Assembly (NCBI GenBank): GCA_963749485.1 | Contig: CAVVMV010000035.1 | Span: 1 to 16,957 of the forward strand | Direction: 5' to 3' | Origin: JAZGGS01 sp963749485 | GTDB lineage: Bacteria; Bacteroidota; Ignavibacteria; Ignavibacteriales; Ignavibacteriaceae | DNA length: 16,957 nucleotides | In this document: positions 1 to 8,495 of the stretch, piece after piece | How positions within the stretch are numbered: position 1 is the stretch's first letter | How the letters are laid out: every line of letters starts with the position of its first letter | Notes under the pieces: generated by a model | The model's input: the letters and a program-made list of their open reading frames with translations, nothing else | What the model was told of the DNA's origin: nothing | Databases searched by the model: none | Translations under genes and position numbers: made by a program

Positions 1-415
1 GAGTAACAAAAACAACCGGGCGAAGTTCTTCCGGTAGCTTCAGGTAATCACTTAGCTGTTCCGGAACTTTTATTCCAAGCAATCTTTGGAACTTACAGAT
101 CAAACTTGTCATCCCTGAGCCCGCAGTGATAATTACATCATCTTTCCCTGCGTTACAATGTTTTTTAATAATATTGTGCGCTTCGTGATAGGCACGAGTC
201 ATCGAAGTACCAGTAGCACTCGATTCTGAATGGGTATTACCAACAAGCGGACCAAAATCATTACTTATTTTTTGTTCAATCGATTTATATAATCTTCCAC
301 TGGCTATCCAGTCGGTATATACAATTTTCTTTTTACCATATGGAGTAGCAATGGTTTTATTATAACCGATTATTTTTTCGCGGAAAGGTGTAAAATATTT
401 CTCAAGGTTTTTCAT
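1..415 (-). CDS. Class V aminotransferase (cysteine desulfurase-like fold), N-terminal part, truncated by window edge
   Basis: Reading the minus strand from the ATG at 415-413 gives 138 uninterrupted codons that run off the start of the window, so the C-terminal part is missing. The protein begins MKNLEKYFTPFREKIIGY and contains YTDWIASGRLYKSIEQ, GNTHSESSATGTSM and DVIITAGSGMTSLICKF. These match the N-terminal part of class V PLP-dependent aminotransferases: the Y-x-D-W-x-A-S-G-R segment, the N-T-H-S-E-S-S segment near the substrate, and the glycine-rich phosphate-binding T-A-G-S-G-M turn. The PLP-binding lysine lies beyond the window, so the activity (desulfurase, lyase or transaminase) cannot be told. 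An in-frame ATG at 424-422 would add three residues; neither start has a clear ribosome binding site. The gene is divergent from the sugar kinase at 586, with about 170 bases between them. Confidence 0.82.
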   Translation of the reverse strand, partial: MKNLEKYFTPFREKIIGYNKTIATPYGKKKIVYTDWIASGRLYKSIEQKISNDFGPLVGNTHSESSATGTSMTRAYHEAHNIIKKHCNAGKDDVIITAGSGMTSLICKFQRLLGIKVPEQLSDYLKLPEELRPVVFVT

Positions 416-585
416 GTGAACCATTTATTTATTTAATCTTTTCGTGGTATGAATATAATAAATTGAGAGAAGCAATTCATCCTTCTAATTTTATACGGAG
501 CAGAAAAAAAATTGTCCGATATCTACTGATTTTTTCATCGCCAATTTTGTAACTTCGTACAGTTTTAGTTAAAATTTTAAACGAA
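416..585. other. Divergent intergenic region between aminotransferase and recycling operon
   Basis: This AT-rich 170-base gap must hold the promoters for the leftward aminotransferase and the rightward kinase operon. A TATAAT-like hexamer lies near 453 but has no convincing upstream element, and TAACTTCG near 551 is one mismatch from the Bacteroidota TAnnTTTG box without a TTG at the right distance. No hairpin or tRNA is visible. I cannot assign a promoter with confidence. Confidence 0.3.
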
Positions 586-1510
586 ATGAAATATATAATT
601 GGTATAGACGGCGGGGGAACAAAATCCGAATGCGCGGTTGCAGATCTTTCAGGCAAAATTCTTCACAGTAATTTGGGGAAACCTTCAAACTTTTTGGCAA
701 TAGGAATTGATGCTGCAGTTGAAAACCTTTTTGAATTAATTGAAGGCAGCTTGTTTAAAATTGAAGCAGATTTTACTGATGTAAAAGCAATTGTGATAGG
801 AACCGCAGGTGCAGGAAGGGAGGAAGATGCAAGATTACTGGAATCATCTTTCAATAAATTATGCTTCAAAGGAAGGAATTCATATAAATTCTGTTAAAGT
901 TGTTAGTGATTCACGAATTGCCATGGAAGGTGCTTTCAGAGGAAAACCGGGTTGTATATTAATTGCCGGAACCGGTTCTATTCTTTTTGCAAAAGATAAA
1001 AATGGTTTAATGCACCGTAACGGTGGATTTGGGAGAATGATAGGTGATGAAGGAAGTGGTTATTCTATTGGCAGAAAAGGATTAGCTGTTGTTGCTAAAG
1101 AGCTCGATGGAAGAGGTAAATCTACTTTAATAACTAAAATGTTAAATAAAAAGTACAGCATTTCTTCTGCCTCCGATTTAATTATTAATGTTTACAAAAA
1201 TAATTTTGATATTGCTTCTATGGCAGAGATCGTACTTGCAGCAGCGGATAAAAATGATGCAACAGCTTTGCAAATCTTAAATGAAGAAGCTGATGAACTT
1301 CTGCTTCATATAAATGCGATGATGAAGAAAATGAAAGTAAAAAAACTGGATATAGCTTTTTCAGGGAGCTTAATCGCAAATAAAAATATTTATTCCGATT
1401 TGCTAAGAAAAAAAATTGATGATAAATATTCTTCTGTTAAAATCATAGAACCTGACAACACCCCTGTTATAGGCGCTATTCTGCTTGCTAAGGAATTGTT
1501 GAATGTTTAA
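586..1510 (+). CDS. BadF/BadG/BcrA-type sugar kinase, probable N-acetylglucosamine or N-acetylmuramic acid kinase (frameshifted)
   Basis: The product is an ASKHA-fold kinase expected to phosphorylate an amino sugar with ATP in the cytoplasm. The N-terminus MKYIIGIDGGGTKSECAVAD holds the phosphate-1 motif DGGGTKS. The second segment holds the phosphate-2 motif AGTGSILFA and the family signature GGFGRMIGDEGSGYSIG seen in NAGK-like members. The reading frame breaks near 859: one extra base in AAATTATGC converts ...ESSFNK to an early stop at 897, and the +1 frame continues with YASKEGIHINSVKVV to the stop at 1510. Removing one base gives about 307 residues, normal for the family. The stop overlaps the next start by 8 bases, which implies co-translation with the AmpG-like permease. 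BadF-family enzymes of this size include GlcNAc kinases and the MurNAc/GlcNAc kinase MurK; the substrate is inferred from context. Confidence 0.82.
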
Positions 1511-2793
1511 AAAGGAAACCCGCAATCCCTGGGCATGGATACCTTCAATATACCTGGCAGAAGGACTTCCCTACGTAGTTGTGATGTACGTTTCTGTTAT
1601 AATGTACAAGCGGCTGGGAATTTCCAACACTGAAATAGCATTGTATACAAGCTGGCTTTACTTGCCATGGGTAATAAAACCACTGTGGAGTCCCTTTGTT
1701 GATCTATTAAAAACAAAACGTACATGGATTATTATCAGCCAGTTATTTATAGGTGCAGGATTGGCTGGAGTTGCATTTACTATTCCTGTTGCAGAATTTT
1801 TTCAGTACACTTTGGCTTTTTTCTGGTTGATGGCTTTTAGCTCTGCAACTTATGATATTGCCGCTGATGGTTTTTACATGCTCGGATTATCAAAACACCA
1901 CCAGGCATTATTTGTTGGAATAAGATCTACGTTTTACAGGATCGCTTTCATTTTTGGACAGGGTTTGTTAGTCATTCTCGCAGGACAATTAGAAGAAAGC
2001 AGTGGTGATATTGCTTATGCGTGGACAATAGTTTTTTTTATAACCAGCGGTTTGTTCATTCTTTTTTTAGTTTATCACTTCATAGTCTTACCCCATCCAA
2101 AAGCTGATAGCAAAAGAAGTGATGTTACAGCTGGAACGTTTAATTAATAATTTTATAGAAACTTTTGTTGATTTCTTTAAGAAGAAAAGTATTTTACTAA
2201 TTCTAGGATTTATTTTACTCTACCGGTTTGGGGAAGCACAGCTCGTAAAACTTGCTTCACCATTTCTTCTCGATCCAATTGAATCAGGCGGTTTAGCATT
2301 ATCAACCAGCCAGGTTGGATTTGTTTACGGTACGGTAGGCGTAATTGCTTTATCGGTGGGTGGAATTTTAGGTGGTTTTGCTGCGGCTAAAAAAGGATTG
2401 AAATTCTGGATTTGGTGGATGCTGATCGCAATAAATATTCCTAATCTTGTATATGTTTATCTTGCCTTTACACAAACGACAAATTTTTTATTAATAAACG
2501 CTGCTGTCGCAGTAGAGCAGTTTGGTTATGGATTCGGGTTTACTGCTTTTATACTATATTTAATTTACATTTCCGAGGGAAAGTTTAAAACTGCACACTA
2601 TGCTATTGCAACCGGTTTTATGGCGCTGGGAATGATGCTGCCCGGAATGATAAGCGGCTGGATACAGGAGCAAATTGGTTACCAACAATTTTTTATCTGG
2701 GTATGTATATCAACAATACCAGCTTTTATAATTACTAAATTTGTTCCAATCGATCCGGAATTTGGTAAAAAAACTTCTGAAGATAAGAATTAA
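1503..2793 (+). CDS. AmpG-like MFS permease (PAT family), candidate muropeptide/sugar importer (frameshifted)
   Basis: This is a polytopic inner-membrane major facilitator of the peptide/acetyl-CoA transporter (PAT) family, to which AmpG belongs. AmpG carries GlcNAc-anhydromuropeptides into the cytoplasm during cell-wall recycling. The N-terminus PWAWIPSIYLAEGLPYVVV followed by KRLGISNTEIALYTSWLYLP and KPLWSPFVDLLKTKRTW matches the AmpG-type opening (AEGLP, then the loop with P-L-W-S-P-F-V-D between helices 2 and 3). About twelve hydrophobic segments can be counted across both halves. One extra base near 2144 (TTTAATTAATAATTTT, where TTT AAT AAT AAT TTT would keep the frame) stops the first half at 2147; the second half resumes as NNFIETFVDFFKKK. 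Corrected length is about 429 residues, typical of short AmpG-like proteins. It overlaps the kinase by 8 bases, and its TAA is immediately followed by the ATG of the next gene. Confidence 0.82.
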
Positions 2794-3950
2794 ATGAAAA
2801 AGATATTTTTAATTTTAACTCTTCTTACTTTAATCGCGGTAATTGCTGTTTGTAATAATTCAAACGAGGAAAAATCTAGCTCTTACATCTGGGAATAAGT
2901 TTGAGAAAATAGATTCAGTTATAGTGCACGCAATTAATGATAGTGCTTTTCCAGGAGCGGTTGTTCTCGTTTCAAAATATGGTGAAGTTGTTTATGAAAA
3001 AGGATTCGGGAATTTTACTTATGATAAGATTTCTCCAGAAGTTAGCCCAAACACAATTTACGATATTGCTTCGCTTACCAAGGTTATTGCTACTACAACA
3101 GCAGCAATGATTTTTATCGACAGGAATTTATTTAAGCTTGATGAACCGGTTTCTAAATACATTCCTGAATTTTCTGAAAATGGTAAAGAAAATATTTTAA
3201 TTAAAAACCTACTGCTTCATAACAGCGGTTTACCGGCGTGGAAAAAGTTCTATGATAAAAACCTTGACGCGGATTCAATCATTAAAAATATTTATGCAAT
3301 CGAACCTGATTATCCTGCTGGAACAAAAACAGTTTATTCTGATTTAGGAATCATAGTTCTTGGTAAAATAATAGAAGCAGTTACGAAGAAAAAATTAGAT
3401 AAGTTTTGTAACGAGGAAATATTTATTCCTTTAATGATGAATAGCACTTTTTTCAATCCACCTGATTCTGTTAAATATAGAATTCCTCCCACCGAATTTG
3501 ATAAGTACTGGCGCAATAAATTAATTCAAGGAGAAGTACATGATGAAACCTCCTCATTGCTTGGAGGAGTTGCGGGACATGCAGGATTATTTTCAACAGC
3601 AAAAGATTTAAGCAATTTATTGCCAACTGCTTTTAGATGAGGGTAAAATCAATGGAGATCAATTTATCAAAGCGAAACAATAATACTTTTTACTCGAAGA
3701 TATTCTTCGCAAAGCACCCGCGCTCTTGGTTGGGATACCAAATCTGAAATAAAATCTTCGGCTGGCAGCAAGTTTGGTAAATAAATCTTTTGGGCATACA
3801 GGTTTTACGGGAACTTCAATATGGATTGATCCGGAAAGAAAATTATTTGTTGTATTTTTAGCAAACAGGGTTTATCCTTCCAGGGAGAATAAAAAAATTA
3901 TTAGTGTTAGACCAAAACTGCATGATGCAGTAATCGATGCAACTGATTGA
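2794..3950 (+). CDS. Exported beta-lactamase-fold serine hydrolase, class C-like (multiply frameshifted)
   Basis: The gene starts at ATG 2794, directly after the permease stop, and encodes a signal sequence MKKIFLILTLLTLIAVIAVC, possibly a lipoprotein signal with cysteine at residue 20 (valine at -1 is unusual). The mature part keeps the catalytic landmarks of class C beta-lactamase/penicillin-binding-like serine hydrolases: S-L-T-K with nucleophile Ser at 3071 and Lys at 3080, Y-S-D at 3335 in place of Y-x-N, and H-T-G in SFGHTGFTGTSIWID near 3800. The family includes DD-peptidases, esterases and other amidases, so the substrate is open, but the context suggests a peptidoglycan fragment. Frame breaks: extra base near 2876, extra C near 3623, missing A near 3676, extra base near 3780. 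Corrected length is about 385 residues. If one more indel exists near the end, the stop would be at 3978 instead. Confidence 0.8.
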
Positions 3951-3999
3951 GGGTGAACTTCTTCTTAAAAAATCTTAGAACTGAGTAATCATTAATTAA

Positions 4000-6878
4000 A
4001 TGAAAAATAAAAGGATAGTTAATAACATTCTTATTGGTAGTGTAATATTCTTAGCGATAATAATATTCCCCCGAAGATAACTTCTTTTGAAAATATTAAC
4101 AGTTACGATAAAAAGTATCCATCAGTTTTCAACCTTACAGAAAAAGATAAAGAATGGATTGAGAAAAAATTAAATGAAATGTCTTTGAATGAAAAATGTG
4201 CGCAGATGATAATGCCAGCTGTCTATAGAAATGACTTGGATCGCGGATCGACTGGTTATGATGAAATAGCATCACTCGTAAAGGAACAAAAAATTGGAGG
4301 ATTAATATTATATCAAGGTGAATTAGTGGAGCAGGCAGAGTTTATAAATGATTTGCAAAGATTAGCCGATATTCCATTGCTGATTGCTTCAGATTTTGAA
4401 CGAGGTTTGGGCACAAGGGTTGATAATGCGATTGAATTTCCTCACGCTATGGCTATTGGTTCTGCTAATAACGAATCTTATGCATACGAAATGGGAAAGG
4501 CAATTTCTATCGAAAGTCGCTTGCTTGGTGTTCACTGGAACTTTGCACCTGTTGCAGATATTAACAACAATCCCTTTAATCCAATCATAAACATCAGGTC
4601 ATTTTCAGAAAATAAGTATGAAGTTGCAAAATTTGTTACCGCGTTTATCAAAGGAGCCAAAGAAGAGAGAACATTAACAACAGTTAAACATTTTCCGGGG
4701 CATGGTAATACCACAATTGATTCTCACCTTGACCTTCCAAAAATAAATGGCAGTAAAATTGATTTATTAAATAATGAATTGTATCCTTTTATAAAAGCAA
4801 TTGAATCCAAAGTTCATTCAGTTATGGTTGGTCACCTCGATGTTCCCTCACTCAATTTTATAGAGGGAGTTCCGGCAACTTTATCAGAATCGATTATCGA
4901 TTATCTTCTAAAAAATGAACTTGGTTTCGACGGATTGATAATTACCGATGCGATGATAATGGAAGCCATCACAAAGTATTATTCAACAGAAGAAGCTGTT
5001 GTTCTTGCGGTAAAAGCCGGTAATGATGTTATTCTTTCCCCTCCGGATGATGAAACTGCAATTACTGCACTCAGCCTTGCTGTGTATTCCGGGGAAATAA
5101 ATATTAACAGAATTGATGAAAGTGTTAGAAAAATTCTCGCTGCAAAAAGATGGCTGAAAATAGAACAGAATAAGTATTCCGATATTGAGAAAATTAAACA
5201 GTCAATTAATATTAAGGAACATGAAATCCTTGCAAAACAAATTGCTGAAAACTCAATCACATTATTAAAAAATGATAATGATTTACTTCCATTAAACTTG
5301 AACGAATACAAAAATATTTTTTGCGTTACTCTTACTGATAAAATGGGTTCGGAAAGAGTAAGTTATTTTCAGGGAATTTTTGAGGACCGCTTTGGCGAAA
5401 TTAATTCTGCCTTACTAACTAAAAAAAATAAGAGGAAAGAATATAATAACCTTCTTAAGATGGTTAAGGATTCTGATCTTATAATCCTTTCTACCTTTTT
5501 AGATGTGAAGACATACCAGGGACCAATTAATCTGGCAGCTGAGCAAACGGATTTTATCGCTGGCGTTTTACGCTCCGGTGTACCAACAGTTCTAATAAGT
5601 TTTAAAAATCCATACCTGCTTTACCTTTTTTCCGAAGCAAGCACTTATCTTAATTCGTTCAGTTATTCGCGTGTATCTCAAAGAGCAATGCTAAGAGCAA
5701 TACTTGGTGAAATTGATATTAAAGGAACGCTGCCGATTACAATACCGGAAACTGAGATTGGATTTAGAAACGGATTGGAATTGCAAAAATTTCTTTACAC
5801 AACTATTGAAGTTGAAAGTGAAAGCAAGATTGATTTAAATAAGGTTGATGGGAAAATAAATTCTATGTTGAAAGAGAATCTTTTTCCTGGGGTCGTCGTG
5901 TGCGTTGGAAGTAAAGATAAAATAATATATCAAAATGCTGTTGGCAATTCCGTTTTTGGAAATAATACTTACAAGCTGAAGAAGGATGATGTTTTTAAAA
6001 TAGGTTCGTTAACGAGTTTTACAGCAACTACTCAAGCCATCATGATGCTGGTTGATAGTGGAAAGATTAAACTTGATGAACCGGCGTATTATTATCTTCC
6101 TCAATTTAATGATGAAGAAAAACGAAAAATTACTATTGGACATTTATTATCGCATACATCTGGTTTTGCTGTCAGTTTAAAAGAATTAAATCCTGTGTGG
6201 AATAAAGATCAGCTTGTTAATAATATTTTTGAAGAAGATATTATTAATTCGTCTGGAGCAGAACAAAATTACAGCATTTTTAATTTAGTAACTCTTCAAA
6301 AAATAATTGAATCAATTACCGGCAAAGATATTAATGCTTACATTACTGAAATTTTTTATTCAAATATTGGAATGAAAAACACAAGCTTCCATCCTGTTCC
6401 GGATTCACTAAAACTCTTTTTTACTTCTCCAGCTGAAAATAATTCACTTTACACTTCTGTAAAAACCTACAGTGATGTAATGCTGGAAATAATGGATGGT
6501 GTTTCCGGTTTTAGCGGTTTACATTCTACAGCATACGACCTTGCAATCTTTTCGCAAATGTTATTGCAAAAAGGTTATTACGACGACACACAATATTTAA
6601 AGGCAAAAACAGTTTTAAACTGGTTAGCTTTAGAGGAAAACAAAATTCAAATAGGAATGCGCACACAACCTTACACTACGATGAATGGCAATCATAATTA
6701 TATTCCCGGAAAGGGATTTATGTTTGTTGATCCTCAAGGATCTGCAATTATGATAGATATGGAAAAACAAATATTTTTAATCGTGCTCAGTGATCCTGGT
6801 ATTCGTAACCCCGCAAACAATAGTTTTATTGAGCTGGTAAATGATTTAATAGAATTTATTAATAGCGAAATCAATTAG
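4000..6878 (+). CDS. Membrane-anchored NagZ-type GH3 beta-N-acetylglucosaminidase fused to a degenerate beta-lactamase domain
   Basis: Two domains are visible. The GH3 domain (about the first 400 residues) carries the NagZ signature TTVKHFPGHG followed by D-S-H-x-x-L-P (4684-4735), whose Asp-His pair is the NagZ acid/base, and the nucleophile Asp in IITDAMIMEAI at 4947-4949. It should cut GlcNAc from muropeptides. The C-terminal 350 residues align with the neighbouring serine hydrolase (GSLTSFTATTQAIMMLVDSG; KLDEPAYYYLPQF), but the S-x-x-K lysine is serine (AGT at 6015), Y-S-N is Y-S-I, and H-T-G is G-K-G, so this domain is probably non-catalytic. The long uninterrupted frame opens at 4179, but an upstream start at 4000 (MKNKRIVNNILIGSVIFLAI) supplies a membrane segment and joins the frame if one C is missing in the CCCCC run at 4068-4072. 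Corrected length is about 959 residues. The gap after the previous gene is about 50 bases. Confidence 0.87.
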
Positions 6879-6886
6879 GTTTGTAC

Positions 6887-7708
6887 ATGAAAATTGCACT
6901 CATCCAACAAAAAGCTTTAAAAGATATTAAGGCAAATTTTAGTAACGGAATTACCGCAGTAAAAGAAGCTGCAAGTAATGGTTCGAAAATTATTTGTTTT
7001 TCAGAACTTGCTTTTACTCCGTTTTATCCCCAAAAACCTGCTGGAGATAACAATTTAAACCTTGCAGAAACCATTCCCGGGGCTACAACAGATATCTTTA
7101 CACAACTGGCGAAGGAATTGGGTGTTGTTATTATATTAAATCTTTATGAAAAAGAAAATAATAAAACCTACGATTCATCTCCTGTAATAGATGTTGATGG
7201 AAAAATTTTAGGTGTAACTCGTATGATTCACATTACAGATTATAAATGTTTTCACGAAAAAGGATATTACTCACCCGGTAACAACGGTGCGCCCGTTTAC
7301 AATACTAAATTTGGTAAAATTGGAGTTGCAATCTGCTACGACAGGCATTATCCGGAATATATGCGTGCACTTGCAATAAAAGGAGCAGAAATTGTTTTTA
7401 TTCCTCAAGCCGGAGCAGTCGGTGAATGGCCGGAAGGACTTTATGAAGCTGAACTAAGAGTTGCTGCATTTCAGAATGGTTATTATACCGCTTTATGTAA
7501 CAGGATTGGGAAAGAAGAATGTTTAAGCTTTGCTGGCGAATCTTTTGTTTGTGATCCTGCGGGAAATGTTGTTACAAAAGCAAATACAGGAACAGAAGAA
7601 ATTTTGTACTGTGATGTTGATTTGGAGGAAATTAATAAATCTCACGCTAAAAAACTTTTCCTTAAAGATAGAAGACCAGAACTTTATTCTGATTGGTTAA
7701 AAAATTAA
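6887..7708 (+). CDS. Nitrilase-superfamily carbon-nitrogen hydrolase, N-carbamoylputrescine amidase-like, with Lys-to-Met at the expected catalytic lysine
   Basis: This 273-residue cytoplasmic protein has the nitrilase fold and would hydrolyse a carbon-nitrogen bond. The glutamate lies in ICFSELAFTPF (Glu40) and the nucleophile cysteine in GVAICYDRHYPEYMRAL (Cys150). The segment that in AguB-type amidases reads Y-R-K-x-H-I-P-D reads TRMIHITD here (111-118), placing methionine where the catalytic lysine belongs; downstream E-K-x-Y-Y-x-P-G is kept at the same spacing. The C-terminus FLKDRRPELYSDWL is also typical of the AguB-like branch. I chose ATG 6887; a TTG at 6881 would add two residues. 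The start lies 8 bases after the GH3 stop, so it is the last gene of the recycling operon. The substrate is unknown; an amidase acting on a stem-peptide or polyamine product are two options. The frame is intact. Confidence 0.85.
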   Translation: MKIALIQQKALKDIKANFSNGITAVKEAASNGSKIICFSELAFTPFYPQKPAGDNNLNLAETIPGATTDIFTQLAKELGVVIILNLYEKENNKTYDSSPVIDVDGKILGVTRMIHITDYKCFHEKGYYSPGNNGAPVYNTKFGKIGVAICYDRHYPEYMRALAIKGAEIVFIPQAGAVGEWPEGLYEAELRVAAFQNGYYTALCNRIGKEECLSFAGESFVCDPAGNVVTKANTGTEEILYCDVDLEEINKSHAKKLFLKDRRPELYSDWLKN

Positions 7709-7801
7709 TACTTTTATATTATTTTGAAATATAACTGGATATTGGCGAATTGAAAGTGCCGTTAAATCAATATTAAATTAAAAAGAAGAAAAAATTTATA
7801 C

Positions 7802-8284
7802 ATGAAATCAATAGAAGAAAAAATTGTATCCAAATATTTTGACAAATTTGATAAAAATATTACCGAGTGGATGGGTAAATATGGACTGCTCATCCTGAGA
7901 GTTTGCCTTGGAATTATCTTTTTGTGGTTTGGTGTTCTTAAATTTTTCAAAGGATTAAGTCCTGCCGAAGAGCTTGTTAGAAATACTATTTATTTCATGG
8001 ATCCGGATATTTTTATACCCATACTTGCGCTTTGGGAATCTATCATAGGACTTGGTTTAATAACAGGGAAATATATGCGATTAACTCTATTGCTTCTTTT
8101 TCTTCAAATGCCCGGAACTGCATTGCCGTTGATTATTTTGCCTGAAAAAGTCTGGACGATTTTTCCTTACGGCTTAACCTTAGAGGGGCAGTACATTATT
8201 AAAAATTTGGTGTTGATCAGTGCGGGATTGGTTTTGGGTGCAACTGTGAGAGGCGGAAAACTGGTTTCATTCTTAAAGGAATAG
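7802..8284 (+). CDS. DoxX-like small integral membrane protein
   Basis: This 160-residue protein has a charged N-terminus of about 25 residues and then four hydrophobic segments: YGLLILRVCLGIIFLWFGVL (about 27-46), the stretch around IFIPILALWESIIGLGLITG, LTLLLLFLQMPGTALPLIIL, and YIIKNLVLISAGLVLGATV near the end. The pattern of a first helix ending in W-F-G-x-L-K-F and a short amphipathic loop (LSPAEELV) resembles DoxX/YkgB-type membrane proteins, whose biochemical role is poorly defined (linked to quinone or redox functions in some species). It begins 93 bases after the amidase stop and may be a separate unit. The frame is intact. The family call is by overall resemblance, not by a diagnostic residue. 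Confidence 0.62.
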   Translation: MKSIEEKIVSKYFDKFDKNITEWMGKYGLLILRVCLGIIFLWFGVLKFFKGLSPAEELVRNTIYFMDPDIFIPILALWESIIGLGLITGKYMRLTLLLLFLQMPGTALPLIILPEKVWTIFPYGLTLEGQYIIKNLVLISAGLVLGATVRGGKLVSFLKE

Positions 8285-8495
8285 TGAACATAAATAGAAT
8301 TCAATAATTATTATCTATAATCTTACTTCTCCACTCATCAAAAACCTTTGTTAAATCTTTGGAATTCTTAAAAACTATGATTTAATTTATTACGATTTCT
8401 AAATTAATTTCTCATACATTCATGCAAGACATGCACTCATACTTCCCCGGCGAGATTACAAATCAAAATTTCAATTAAATAAAAGAGATAATTTT

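Noticed and set aside
586..4100. Treating the broken kinase, permease and hydrolase genes as true pseudogenes or programmed frameshifts
   Set aside because: No slippery heptamer with downstream structure recurs at the breaks, the indels sit at varied sites, and coding conservation continues on both sides.
7709..7740. AT-only inverted repeat TTATATT...AATATAA after the amidase gene
   Set aside because: The stem has no G-C pairs and no T-run follows, so it is not a convincing terminator.
8425..8445. Short direct repeat CATGCA/CATGCA before the VPS10-like gene
   Set aside because: Six bases repeated once in a 211-base gap is expected by chance and has no promoter-like spacing.
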